From positions 62,001-126,000 of the forward strand of contig NZ_QDDJ01000008.1 of assembly GCF_003121625.1 (NCBI RefSeq): 64,000 nt of DNA, given 5' to 3'. Below the pieces are notes generated by a model. It was not told the DNA's origin. It saw only the letters and a list, made by a program, of their open reading frames with translations, and searched no databases. The position numbers were made by a program, and so were the translations under genes. Positions 49,047 through 57,449 of the stretch are shown one piece after another (the stretch's first letter is position 1; every line of letters begins with the position of its first letter). This DNA comes from Ornithinimicrobium cavernae. Lineage in GTDB: Bacteria; Actinomycetota; Actinomycetes; Actinomycetales; Dermatophilaceae.

Positions 49047-49058
49047 TCGTGCGCACGA
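49047..49058. promoter_or_regulatory. Perfect 12-bp palindrome upstream of the importer/hydrolase operon
   Basis: TCGTGCGCACGA lies 24-35 nt before the TTG start of the substrate-binding protein, where it could block transcription. Its flanks extend the symmetry imperfectly. The operon's own TetR protein is the likely binder. Confidence 0.5.
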
Positions 49059-49076
49059 TACGCGGTTCAGGGCGAG

Positions 49077-49215
49077 ATGGCCATGGCGTCCGCCAGAAAG
49101 GTGGCCATCGCGTCCCCCGGACGAGTGGCCACAGCGCCCCGAGATAGTGGCCATCGCGTCCCCCGGACGAGTGGCCACAGCGCCCCCAGAAAGTGGCCAT
49201 CGCGTCCCCGGAAAA
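49077..49215. repeat. Six tandem 22-24-bp intergenic repeats
   Basis: Units begin at 49077, 49101, 49125, 49147, 49171 and 49193, each starting (G/A)TGGCCA. Two sub-types alternate: GTGGCCATCGCGTCCC... (24 bp; units 2 and 4 are identical) and GTGGCCACAGCGCCCC... (22 bp). There are no spacers, so it is not a CRISPR. It lies between the terminator of the DUF3040 gene and the importer operon. Confidence 0.85.
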
Positions 49216-49219
49216 GCGT

Positions 49220-49253
49220 CACGCCCCACAACTCGTGCGAGTTGTGGGGCGTG
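49220..49253 (-). terminator. Terminator of the DUF3040 gene
   Basis: A perfect 16-bp stem (CACGCCCC... at 49220-49235, complement at 49238-49253) with a 2-nt loop. Read on the minus strand it is followed by GACGCTTTTCC, giving a short T run. Confidence 0.8.
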
Positions 49254-49286
49254 CGAACGGTGTGATCGGAGGGTGAGCTCCTCAGG

Positions 49287-49724
49287 TCAGAACGGGCCCT
49301 CTTCGCGCCGCTTGTCCCAGCGCTCCTCGAAGCGGTTGAGCAGCCCGGAGCTCTTGTGGCCCTTGCCGCTGGCCTGCTTGCCGTGGCGAGCGTTGCCGCC
49401 GGGCTTGGCGTGGAGCGTGACGTTGCCGTGGGCGTCCACGGTGCCCAGGGTCGCGCCCTTGGTCCGCGGAGAGGTCATCGCCCACACACCGCCGAAGACC
49501 ATGGCAGCGAACCCGAGGCCGCCGATCCAGATCTGGTGCATGGTGACCGCGAGGACGACCAGTCCGAGACCGGCGAGGGCGATGAGGAGCCCGAGGGCCG
49601 CTCGACGCCGTTTGGCGCGGGCCTCGCTCTTGCCGACCAGGGACGTGGCGAAGCGTGGGTCCTCGGCGTAGAGCGCTTGCTCCATCTGCTCAAGAACTCG
49701 CTGCTCGTGCTCGGAGAGCGGCAC
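49287..49724 (-). CDS. DUF3040 membrane protein
   Basis: A 145-residue protein. It begins MPLSEHEQRVLEQMEQALYAEDPRFA, the typical DUF3040 start, has two membrane segments (about 42-61 and 67-85) and a basic, Gly/His/Lys-rich cytosolic tail (GGNARHGKQASGKGHKSSG). Widespread in actinobacteria, function unknown, often near division genes but not here. Confidence 0.9.
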   Translation of the reverse strand: MPLSEHEQRVLEQMEQALYAEDPRFATSLVGKSEARAKRRRAALGLLIALAGLGLVVLAVTMHQIWIGGLGFAAMVFGGVWAMTSPRTKGATLGTVDAHGNVTLHAKPGGNARHGKQASGKGHKSSGLLNRFEERWDKRREEGPF

Positions 49725-49905
49725 GGTGACCTCCCTGACCTTCGACTTCTGTGCACCACCACCAGGTGGCGGTGTGACGCCCCCGCCGGGGGTGACGGCG
49801 ACGTCGTCCTTCTAGGATATGCCGGGAACCGCGCGAGCGGTAGCCGGGCCTTTACCGTGAAGACGCACCGCAGGTCAAAAAGGTTTCCGCTGGGGATGGT
49901 GATCC

Positions 49906-51297
49906 TCATCGCACCCCGCTGGTCCCGGTGGATCCGCGTGGTGACCAGGCCGCCGCACCCCACGGGCGGGGAACCTCTCCCGGTGGCCGTTCCCGCCTCG
50001 GTGGGCGCCCGTCGTAGTCCCCGCGTGCCTCGTCCCGGACGACCAGGCTCGCGGGGCGCACGATCCCACTGCCGAACCGTTCGGCGGCGCGGTCCATGGC
50101 CCGCTCGGCGTCGCGCCACCCGCGCTCCGGCTCGTCCAACCGTCCCTGCACCGGGGTCTGCGCCGCGTCGGTGAGACCCTCGAGCCGCACCCCGAGCAAC
50201 CGGATACGGGCACGCTGGAGGCCGAGCGCGGCATACAACGCGGTGGCGGTGCCGAAGATGTCACGGGTGACGTCGGTGCTCTGCCGCATCGTGCGGGACC
50301 GGGTGATGGTGGTGAAGTCGGAGAACCGGACGGTCAGCACCACGGTGCGCGCCAACAGGCCGGAGTGACGCATCCGGGTGGCGCTGCGGTCGCTGAGCCG
50401 CAGCAGCTGGCGCCGGATGACCGCCGGGTCATCGACGTCCTGGTGGAAGGTCTCGGAGGACCCGACACTGCGCTCGACCCGGGCCGGGGTGACCCGTCCG
50501 GCGTCGTGCCCCCAGGCCAGCGCGTGCAGGTGGGCTGCGCCGCCCGGCCCCATGGCCCGGCTCAGCGTGGCCAGCGGCAGGTGCGCGATGTCGGCGACGG
50601 TGCGCAGCCCGAGTCGGTGCAGCGCGGCCTCGGTGCTCTCCCCCACCCCCCAGAGCGCACTGACCGGCAGCGGGTGCAGGAACTCCACGACCCGGTGCGG
50701 CGGCACCATGAGCATCCCGTCCGGTTTGGCGGCGCGCGAGGCCATCTTGGCGACCACCTTGGTGGGGGCCCCGCCGACCGAGCAGGTGATCCGCTGCTCG
50801 TCGGCGATGGTGTCGCGGATCCACTGACCGATCTGCGCGGGGCTGCCGAGCCGCCGACGCGCGGCGGAGACGTCCAGGAACGCCTCCTCCATGGAGACCG
50901 GCTCGACCTGGTGGGTCACCTCGGAGAAGACGGCCATCACCGCCGAGGAGATCGCGCTGTAGCGCTCGTAGTCGGGCCGCACGATCTCGGCCTGCGGACA
51001 CAGGCGACGCGCCCTGGCCATCGGGATGCCGGACCGTATGCCGTAGGCCCGGGCCTCGTAGGTGGCCGACAGCACCACGCTGCGCATGCCGCCTCCGATG
51101 ACGACCGGTCTGCCGGCCAGCTCGGGCCGGTCGATCAGCGACGCGGCGGCGTAGAAGGCGTCCATGTCGACGTGCAGGATCGTGCAGCCCTGGTCGTCCA
51201 CGCCGGCCGCGGGGACACCCGCCATCTCGTGCGGCCCCACCAGCGCGGCGTCGGGCTCCGCGGCGAGCACCTGACGCCCGGCCGTCCCGTTCACCAT
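49906..51297 (-). CDS. dinB: Y-family DNA polymerase IV
   Basis: A 463-residue protein from ATG 51297, overlapping the DnaE2 stop by 7 nt. The catalytic motif CTILHVDMDAFYAA (Asp44) and the second motif SMEEAFLDVS are present; the usual SxDE is here S-M-E-E, so the first acid is Glu137 rather than Asp. GVGESTEAALHRLGLRTVADIA is the helix-hairpin-helix, and the little-finger domain follows. The N-terminus has about 38 extra residues. It bypasses DNA lesions. As the fourth gene of an operon with a LexA box it should be damage-induced. The intact acids argue against the non-catalytic ImuB. Confidence 0.9.
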   Translation of the reverse strand: MVNGTAGRQVLAAEPDAALVGPHEMAGVPAAGVDDQGCTILHVDMDAFYAAASLIDRPELAGRPVVIGGGMRSVVLSATYEARAYGIRSGIPMARARRLCPQAEIVRPDYERYSAISSAVMAVFSEVTHQVEPVSMEEAFLDVSAARRRLGSPAQIGQWIRDTIADEQRITCSVGGAPTKVVAKMASRAAKPDGMLMVPPHRVVEFLHPLPVSALWGVGESTEAALHRLGLRTVADIAHLPLATLSRAMGPGGAAHLHALAWGHDAGRVTPARVERSVGSSETFHQDVDDPAVIRRQLLRLSDRSATRMRHSGLLARTVVLTVRFSDFTTITRSRTMRQSTDVTRDIFGTATALYAALGLQRARIRLLGVRLEGLTDAAQTPVQGRLDEPERGWRDAERAMDRAAERFGSGIVRPASLVVRDEARGDYDGRPPRRERPPGEVPRPWGAAAWSPRGSTGTSGVR

Positions 51298-54200
51298 CCT
51301 GGGCTCCCCGGGCTGGAGTGCCACAGCTTGCTGCTCGGACCGGCCGGCTTGGTGTCGGCATACGGCGACTGCTTGAAGCCGGAGGCGTGCAGCAGCACCC
51401 GGCGGCCCTGCTGCTGGTCGGTCCGGTGCGCCTCGTCCTCGGCCCGCTCGGCACCGGTCACCGCGTCGTGCTCGACGGAGTCCATCAGTGCCCGGACCCC
51501 CTCGATGCCTCCCGTGTCGAAGGCACGGCCCAGGGCCGTCATCTCCCACGCGCCGGTGGCACGCAGCGAGATGCCGCGCGGCCCCGTGCGCCGGGTGATG
51601 CCGCGCACGACCAGCAGGAAGGAGTGGAAGACCGTCTCGGCGAACGGCCCCTGCACGTCCTCGAAGAACGTCGCGTCGCTCGGGCCCGTGCCGTCCTCCA
51701 GGGTCAGGAAGACGACCCTGCGACCGGAACGGATCGGTGGCGTCTGCGTCGCGACCTTCGCCCCGGCGACCAGCACCTCGCTGTGGTTGCGCTGGGCGAG
51801 CAGCTGGTTGGCCGGGACGACACCGAGCGCCTGCAGCATCGGTTGGTAGGTCGTGGTCACGTGGGAGCTGACGTCCATGCCGAGCACCTCCAGCTCGGCC
51901 AGCATCTGCTCCTGCGGGGTCATCTCGGGCAGTCCGCTCCCGCCCTGCAGCACCGGCTCGTCCCCGAGGTCGAGGGTCAGCTGGGTCGGGTCGGCCTGCC
52001 GCGGGTGCCAGGTCCGGTGCCCCTTGGCCTGGGCACCGGCGCGGGCAGCGACCTCCCCTGCCGCGGGCAGCGTGGGCGCGACCTTCCGGGCCCGGGAACG
52101 GCTCCGGGACACGGTCGGTGCACTCCACCGCTCGAGCTCGGCGACGTGCAGCAACAGGTCCCGACGGGTCGGCCCCTGCCGCAGGGTGCTGGACCGGGCG
52201 GTGCCCACGCCGTGCAGCTGGTCGAACCCGCCGGCCAGCACCAGACGCTCCACGACCGGGCGGCTGATCCTGGCCCGCTGCCACAGGTCGCCCAGGGAGT
52301 GGTAGGGCTGCCCGGCGACGAGCCGGGAGACCTCGTCGTCGCTGATGCCCCTGACCTCGGCCAGCGACAGCCTGATGCCGTAGCCGGAGGCGCGCTCCTC
52401 CACCCGCGCCAGGTGCTCGTCGACGAGGTCGCCGCGGCCGGCGCGGGCGGGTCGGCCCTCGGGCCTGCTCCACTCCGGCCCGTCCCAGCCCCGGGCCTCG
52501 TGGGTGACCCGCTCCACGCGGTAGGTCTCCCCCGAGGCGTTGACGTCCAGCCCGAGGACGTGCACGCCCATCGCGCGGGCCTCCTCGAGGATCAGCCGCT
52601 TGGGATACATCCCCGGGTCATGGGTGAGCACACCGGCCAGGAACGCCGCGGTGTGGTGGGTCTTGAGCCACGCGGAGTGGAACGTCGGCACCGCGAAGGC
52701 TGCGGCGTGCGCCTTGCAGAACCCGAACGAGGCGAAGGCGGCGAGCACGTCCCAGATCGCGTCGACGTCCCGGGGCGCGTAGCCCCGGGCCGCGGCAGCG
52801 GGTCGCCACCAGGACTCGACCTCGGCCTGCCCCTGTGGGGTGCCGAGCGCGCGGCGCACCTCATCGGCCTGGGCGAGGGTGACCCCGGTGGTCTCGGCGA
52901 CCAGCTGCAGCACCTGCTCGTGGAAGACCACGACACCACCGGTGTCCTCCAGGTAGGGCACCAACGAGGGGTGGAGGTACTCCGGCTCGGCCCACCCCTG
53001 CCGGGCGTTGAGGAAGGGTCGCACCATGTCGGACTTGACCGGGCCGGGTCGGAACAGCGAGATGTCGATGATGATGTCGCCGAAGGTCTCCGGGCCGAAC
53101 TTGCCGATCAGCTCGCGCTGCCCGGGTGACTCGATCTGGAAGCAGCCCAGGGTGCGGGCCGACTTGATCAGCGAGAACGTCTCGGTGTCGTCGTAGGGCA
53201 CCTGCTGCTGGTCATCCAGGTCGATCTGGACCCCGTCGACCCGCTCCACCTCCGCGACCGCGTGCGCCATCGCCGACTGCATCCGGATGCCCAGCACATC
53301 GAGCTTGAGCAGCCCGAGGTCCTCCACGTCGTCCTTGTCGAACTGGCTCATCGGGAACCCCAGCCAGCTGGCCTCCACCGGGGTCCGGTCCAGCAGGCCG
53401 GTGTTGGACAGGATCACCCCGCACGGGTGCAGCGCGATGTGCCGGGGCAGCCCGTCCAGGCTCTCGACCATCTCGAACAGCGTCTGCATCCGTGGCGCGT
53501 CGAAGCCGTGGCGCCGCAGCTCGGGCAGGTCACGGACGGCGGCGCGTGCGTCCCTGGCCCGGATGTGGGGAAACGCCTTGGCGATCACGTCGATCTCCCC
53601 CGGCGGCATGCCCATGGTCGCGGCGACGTCGCGGATGGCGTGCCGCACGCGATAGGTCTCCATCATCGACACACAGGTCACCCGCTCGGAGCCGAACCGC
53701 TCCAGGATCCGCTCATAGATCTCGGTGCGCCGGGCGGACTCCACGTCGATGTCGATGTCCGGCAGCTCGGCACGCAGCGGGGAGCAGAACCGCTCCATCA
53801 GCAGGTCGTGCCGGATCGGGTCGACACCGCTGATCCCGAGCAGGTAGTTGACCAGGCTGCCCGCCCCCGACCCGCGCGCGGCCACCCGCACCCCCATCTC
53901 CCGGATCAGGTCACAGACGGTGGAGACGGTCAGGAAGTAGGTCGGGTAACCCAGGCCCGCGATGACCCTCAGCTCGTCGTCGAGCCGGTCGTGCACCCGC
54001 CGCAGGTAGGCCTCCGGGTGGCCGGTGTAACGGTCGGTGACCGCCGCCCGGACCCGCTCGGTGAGGACCTGCTGGGCCTGGCCGGTGCCGCTCACCCCGA
54101 CGACCTCGGGCTCGGGCAGGTGGACCTGCCCGATGCCCAGGTCGCTGCGTGGGCTCTGCACGCAGGCCCGGGCCAGCGCGTCGGTCGCGGCGAGCAGGTC

Positions 54201-55277
54201 GGCGGCCCGGACCGACGGACCGACGGCGTCGGCGACCCGCTCGGCCACCGCGCGCATCGCGCCGGTGCCCGCCAGGTGCCCGGCGGTGCTGACGCGGTCC
54301 AGGTGCCGCTCGTCCAGGGCGACCATGCGGCGGGCCGCGTCCAGGATGTCGACGACCCGCGCCTGCTCCGGCTCGGCATGGCGCACCGCGGCGGTGAGCA
54401 CCGCGGGCAGCCCTGCCTCCAGCGCCAGCGACCACAACCGGGCGGCATGCTGCAGGCTCGCCGGGCTGTCCTCCGGGCCGCCGTGACAGACCACCTCGAT
54501 CACCAGTGCCCCGGCCGGGAGCGCCTGCTGCCAGTCACGCAGCAGCTCACGGGCCAGGCCGACCCGACGACGCAGCAGGGCCCGACCGACATCGGAGTCG
54601 GGCCCGAGCAGCACCACGACGGGCGGGACCTGCTCGCCCCGGTCGCCCACGGGCGCGGCCGCGCGCGCCAGCAGCTCGCGGTGGGTCCGCGGGCTGCCTC
54701 GCTCACCGGCCAGGTGCGTCTGCGTGATCAACCGGCAGAGTCGGGACCAACCGGTCCCGGGCTCCAGCCCGGAGGCCTGGCCCCGGGCGAGCACGGTGAC
54801 CCGCGGGTGCTGGTCGTCGACCAGCGCCCCGCCCTTGACCGGCTGTGCCCTGGTGGGGCGGCCCCACCCCTGACCACCCCCACCGAGCGCGTCGGCCCCG
54901 GTCCACCGGATCCCGGCCTGCTGCACCCGCGCGGACGGGGGCCGCGCCGGAAACCCGGGCTGCTCCCCCCGCCGCGTGGCGGGCTCCCCCTGCCAGGTGG
55001 CCCGGGCGCCCTGGTGACGCCCTGTCGTCCATCCGGTCCCCTGCCCGGGCGGCGGCTCGACGACGGCCAGGTCGACGCCGAGCACCGGGGAGATCTCGGC
55101 CCGGGCACACGCCTGCACGAACCGCACCGCCCCGTAGGCGCCGTCCCGGTCGGTCAGCGCGAGTGCCGGCTGCCCCAGCTCGACGGCACGCTCCACCAGC
55201 GCCTCGGGCGTCGAGGCGCCGTAACGCATCGAGAAGCTGGAGGCGACGTGCAGGTGGGTGAACTCCATGGGGCTCAC
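51291..55277 (-). CDS. dnaE2: Error-prone DNA polymerase III alpha subunit
   Basis: A 1328-residue protein, GTG 55277 overlapping the HEPN-gene stop (GTGA); ATG 55268 is an alternative start. The PHP domain begins FTHLHVASSFSMRYGAS. The polymerase active site has LPDIDIDVESARR (506-511) and Asp660 in KLDVLGIRM. It also has a tandem helix-hairpin-helix region (about 970-1020) and an OB-like domain. Residues about 74-152 in the PHP region are a Gly/Arg/Gln-rich insertion with no clear fold. It is a translesion polymerase of the DnaE2 type, working with the Y-family enzyme encoded next. Confidence 0.92.
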   Translation of the reverse strand: MSPMEFTHLHVASSFSMRYGASTPEALVERAVELGQPALALTDRDGAYGAVRFVQACARAEISPVLGVDLAVVEPPPGQGTGWTTGRHQGARATWQGEPATRRGEQPGFPARPPSARVQQAGIRWTGADALGGGGQGWGRPTRAQPVKGGALVDDQHPRVTVLARGQASGLEPGTGWSRLCRLITQTHLAGERGSPRTHRELLARAAAPVGDRGEQVPPVVVLLGPDSDVGRALLRRRVGLARELLRDWQQALPAGALVIEVVCHGGPEDSPASLQHAARLWSLALEAGLPAVLTAAVRHAEPEQARVVDILDAARRMVALDERHLDRVSTAGHLAGTGAMRAVAERVADAVGPSVRAADLLAATDALARACVQSPRSDLGIGQVHLPEPEVVGVSGTGQAQQVLTERVRAAVTDRYTGHPEAYLRRVHDRLDDELRVIAGLGYPTYFLTVSTVCDLIREMGVRVAARGSGAGSLVNYLLGISGVDPIRHDLLMERFCSPLRAELPDIDIDVESARRTEIYERILERFGSERVTCVSMMETYRVRHAIRDVAATMGMPPGEIDVIAKAFPHIRARDARAAVRDLPELRRHGFDAPRMQTLFEMVESLDGLPRHIALHPCGVILSNTGLLDRTPVEASWLGFPMSQFDKDDVEDLGLLKLDVLGIRMQSAMAHAVAEVERVDGVQIDLDDQQQVPYDDTETFSLIKSARTLGCFQIESPGQRELIGKFGPETFGDIIIDISLFRPGPVKSDMVRPFLNARQGWAEPEYLHPSLVPYLEDTGGVVVFHEQVLQLVAETTGVTLAQADEVRRALGTPQGQAEVESWWRPAAAARGYAPRDVDAIWDVLAAFASFGFCKAHAAAFAVPTFHSAWLKTHHTAAFLAGVLTHDPGMYPKRLILEEARAMGVHVLGLDVNASGETYRVERVTHEARGWDGPEWSRPEGRPARAGRGDLVDEHLARVEERASGYGIRLSLAEVRGISDDEVSRLVAGQPYHSLGDLWQRARISRPVVERLVLAGGFDQLHGVGTARSSTLRQGPTRRDLLLHVAELERWSAPTVSRSRSRARKVAPTLPAAGEVAARAGAQAKGHRTWHPRQADPTQLTLDLGDEPVLQGGSGLPEMTPQEQMLAELEVLGMDVSSHVTTTYQPMLQALGVVPANQLLAQRNHSEVLVAGAKVATQTPPIRSGRRVVFLTLEDGTGPSDATFFEDVQGPFAETVFHSFLLVVRGITRRTGPRGISLRATGAWEMTALGRAFDTGGIEGVRALMDSVEHDAVTGAERAEDEAHRTDQQQGRRVLLHASGFKQSPYADTKPAGPSSKLWHSSPGSPGW

Positions 55278-55753
55278 CAGGGAGTGGTCGGCGCGAGCTC
55301 GCCGGGCAGCGGCTCGGCGAACGGCAGGTGCAGGGTGCGGCGGACCAGCTCCAGGAAGGTCTCACTCTGACGCACCAGGTCGTCGGCCTCCCTGGCGCTG
55401 ACCCCGCCGGAGCCCCGCTCCAGCGCCAGCCGGCGCCGACCGCTCGCGGCGAAGAAGACCGCCCACTCGCCCAGCTCCGGCGCGAGCCGGGGCAGCACCT
55501 CCCACACGCTGCGCGGCCGGGACCGGCCAGCGGTGACGGTGCGCGCCGCGACCAGGGCCGCGGCTGCCCGGAGCGCAGCGAGGTGCGCCTCGGTGTAGCG
55601 CTGGGCCGCGCTCTGGCTCTGACAGGCCTGGACCAGCCCGGCGCGCGAGCGGTCGAGCAGGTCCAGCACCGTGCCCGCCGACGGCACCGGGGTCGGAGCA
55701 TGGGCGGACCGGCCGCCGCTGCTGCCGACCCTGTGCGTGCTCATGGTGGTCAT
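55274..55753 (-). CDS. SAV_6107-type HEPN-domain protein
   Basis: A 159-residue protein. After a Ser/Pro linker comes a helical HEPN-like domain (about 28-150; DLLDRSRAGLVQACQSQSAAQRYTEAHLAALRAAAALVAART ... SVWEVLPRLAPELGEWAVFFA). Such proteins regularly precede dnaE2 in actinobacteria and are thought to help the error-prone replication machinery. It overlaps dnaE2 by 4 nt. Its biochemical role is unknown; the Arg-x4-6-His signature of RNase HEPNs is not evident. Confidence 0.8.
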   Translation of the reverse strand: MTTMSTHRVGSSGGRSAHAPTPVPSAGTVLDLLDRSRAGLVQACQSQSAAQRYTEAHLAALRAAAALVAARTVTAGRSRPRSVWEVLPRLAPELGEWAVFFAASGRRRLALERGSGGVSAREADDLVRQSETFLELVRRTLHLPFAEPLPGELAPTTPW

Positions 55754-55762
55754 CGCTCCTCC

Positions 55763-56104
55763 TCAGTCGGCGACGCGCACCAGGCGCCACCGGTCGTCCT
55801 TGGTCAGGTCGTAGACCCCTGTCTGCATCAGCCGCCCGGCGCTGGCCTCCACCCGCCAGACCTCGCGCTCCAGCTCCGAGGTGCTCACCAGGAGCTCGGT
55901 GTCCTCCTGGCCTCCCGGCCTGCGCCACCAGGGCAGCCGTTGGGTCCAGTGGTCGAGCACGGCCCGCACCACGTGCAACCGCCCACGCCAGATGAACGCG
56001 GTCGGCGCGGAGGCGGCGTCCAACCCGGCCGGAAGCACCGGCTGCCACCCCGTCTGCTGCTCACCGACCCGCACCTCGACCGGGTCTGAGTACCGCCGGC
56101 TCAT
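55763..56104 (-). CDS. DUF6504 protein, first gene of the dnaE2-dinB operon
   Basis: About 113 residues from ATG 56104, chosen for the strong GAGGAGG 5-6 nt upstream. The compact beta-rich sequence has MSRRYSDPVEVRVG, PTAFIWRGRLHVVRAVLDHWTQRLPWW and REVWRVEASAGRLMQTGVYDL. This family is commonly found with dnaE2 and DinB and is uncharacterised. It is separated from the HEPN gene by 9 bp and is probably co-transcribed from the LexA-controlled promoter. Confidence 0.8.
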   Translation of the reverse strand: MSRRYSDPVEVRVGEQQTGWQPVLPAGLDAASAPTAFIWRGRLHVVRAVLDHWTQRLPWWRRPGGQEDTELLVSTSELEREVWRVEASAGRLMQTGVYDLTKDDRWRLVRVAD

Positions 56105-56202
56105 CACGCCTCCTCGGGCACCGCGCTTGTCGGACCGTGGTGGTTGACTGCTCCGCGAACCTCCCCTCAGGGCAGTTCGCGAGGCGATCACACCCCACAG
56201 AT

Positions 56203-56218
56203 CGAAACTGTGTTCGAT
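56203..56218 (-). promoter_or_regulatory. LexA (SOS) box of the dnaE2-dinB operon
   Basis: TCGAAACTGTGTTCGA matches the actinobacterial SOS consensus TCGAAC-N4-GTTCGA at 11 of 12 fixed positions. It lies just downstream of the promoter at 56225-56255, near the expected start of transcription. Confidence 0.8.
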
Positions 56219-56224
56219 AGGACA

Positions 56225-56255
56225 AATGTACGACACCCCACCGACAGTGTGTCAA
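56225..56255 (-). promoter_or_regulatory. Sigma-70-type promoter of the dnaE2-dinB operon
   Basis: Minus strand: consensus -35 TTGACA (56255-56250), 19-nt spacer, -10 TACATT (56230-56225). The spacer is long by one or two bases. Transcription would start inside the LexA box. Confidence 0.6.
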
Positions 56256-56296
56256 CCCACGACCGGCCGCTGTGGACAACGCCGTAGGCTCATCCC

Positions 56297-57388
56297 GTGC
56301 CCACTCCCCACCCCATCGACACCCCGCGGCTGCGCGAGCGCGTGCAGACCGCGCTCGATGAGGACCTCGCCCACCAGCGTGAGGTCCTGGACGAGCTCGG
56401 CGAGCAGGTTGCCCACCTCGTCGACGAGGTCGCCGCGCTGCTGACCGGCGGCAAGCGGCTGCGGGCGGCCTTCCTGTACTGGGGCTACCGCGCCCTCGGC
56501 GGGACCGACTCCCCCGCGCTGATCCGCGCCGCGAGCTCGATGGAGCTGTTCCAGGCCGCCGCACTGCTGCACGACGACGTCATGGACGACTCCGACCTGC
56601 GTCGTGGCCGCCCGACCGCGCACCGGACCTTCGCCGCGAGCCACCACCAGCACGCCTGGGCCGGCGAGTCGGACCGGTTCGGGCACGCCGCCGCGATCCT
56701 GGCCGGCAACCTGTGCCTCACCTGGTGCGACAGCACCTTCTCCACCTCAGGCCTCCCACCTCACGAGATCGCTTCCGCCAGGGTCGAGTTCGACAACATG
56801 CGGACCCAGCTCATGGGCGGCCAGTACCTCGACGTCCTCGATGCCGCCCAGGGCTGGGAGGGCCTGAGCTACGACGAGCGCCTCGACCGCTGCCGGTCCG
56901 TGATCCGTTACAAGAGCGGGAAGTACAGCGTCGAGCAGCCACTCCTCATCGGTGCCCGCGCCGCGGGGGCCGGACCCGACACGCTCACCGGGCTGTCGGC
57001 ATACGGCCTGGCCCTGGGCGAGGCCTTCCAGATCCGTGATGACGTCCTGGGCGTCTACGGCGACCCGCAGACCACCGGCAAGCCCGCCGGCGACGACCTG
57101 CGCGAGGGCAAGCGCACCGTGCTGGTCGCCCACGCCCTCGGTCTGGGCAGCGCGGAGGACACGGCCACCCTGCTGGGTCTGCTCGGTCGCCCCGACCTGG
57201 ACGACGAGCAGGTGGCCGTCTGCCGAGACCTCCTCGAGCGGGTCGGTGCGGTCAGGGCGACGGAGGAGATGATCACCGCCGCCGCCCAGCAGGCGCTGGC
57301 GGCACTGGATCAGACGACCGGGCTCACCGACGAGGGGCGCAGCGCGCTCGTCGAGCTGGTCGCGATCAGCACGGCCCGCTCCACCTGA
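56297..57388 (+). CDS. Polyprenyl diphosphate synthase (IspA/IdsA-type)
   Basis: A 363-residue protein, GTG start. The first aspartate-rich motif is LLHDDVMDDSDLRRG (about 93-107), and the second is FQIRDDVLGVYGDPQTTGKPAGDDLREGKRT. GGKRLRAAFLYWGYRAL is the N-terminal substrate-phosphate site. Residues before the first motif (for example AAALLHDD) set the product length; a C15-C20 product is a reasonable guess. It makes isoprenoid precursors for menaquinone, carotenoids or wall lipid carriers. It neighbours an Rv2175c-like gene and a PASTA kinase, as in mycobacteria (idsA2-Rv2175c-pknL). Confidence 0.88.
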   Translation: MPTPHPIDTPRLRERVQTALDEDLAHQREVLDELGEQVAHLVDEVAALLTGGKRLRAAFLYWGYRALGGTDSPALIRAASSMELFQAAALLHDDVMDDSDLRRGRPTAHRTFAASHHQHAWAGESDRFGHAAAILAGNLCLTWCDSTFSTSGLPPHEIASARVEFDNMRTQLMGGQYLDVLDAAQGWEGLSYDERLDRCRSVIRYKSGKYSVEQPLLIGARAAGAGPDTLTGLSAYGLALGEAFQIRDDVLGVYGDPQTTGKPAGDDLREGKRTVLVAHALGLGSAEDTATLLGLLGRPDLDDEQVAVCRDLLERVGAVRATEEMITAAAQQALAALDQTTGLTDEGRSALVELVAISTARST

Positions 57389-57449
57389 GCGCAGAGGGCT
57401 CGCTCACCTCGACCCCCTCGCCCTCACCTACGCTGGGGGCAGGAGCACC

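Noticed and set aside
49077-49215. CRISPR array
   Set aside because: Units are contiguous with no variable spacers, the repeat is only 22-24 bp, and no cas gene is nearby.
49906-52473. DinB reading frame extended upstream to 855 residues
   Set aside because: The extra 392 residues are an out-of-frame reading of dnaE2, low in recognisable sequence; ATG 51297 is the natural start.
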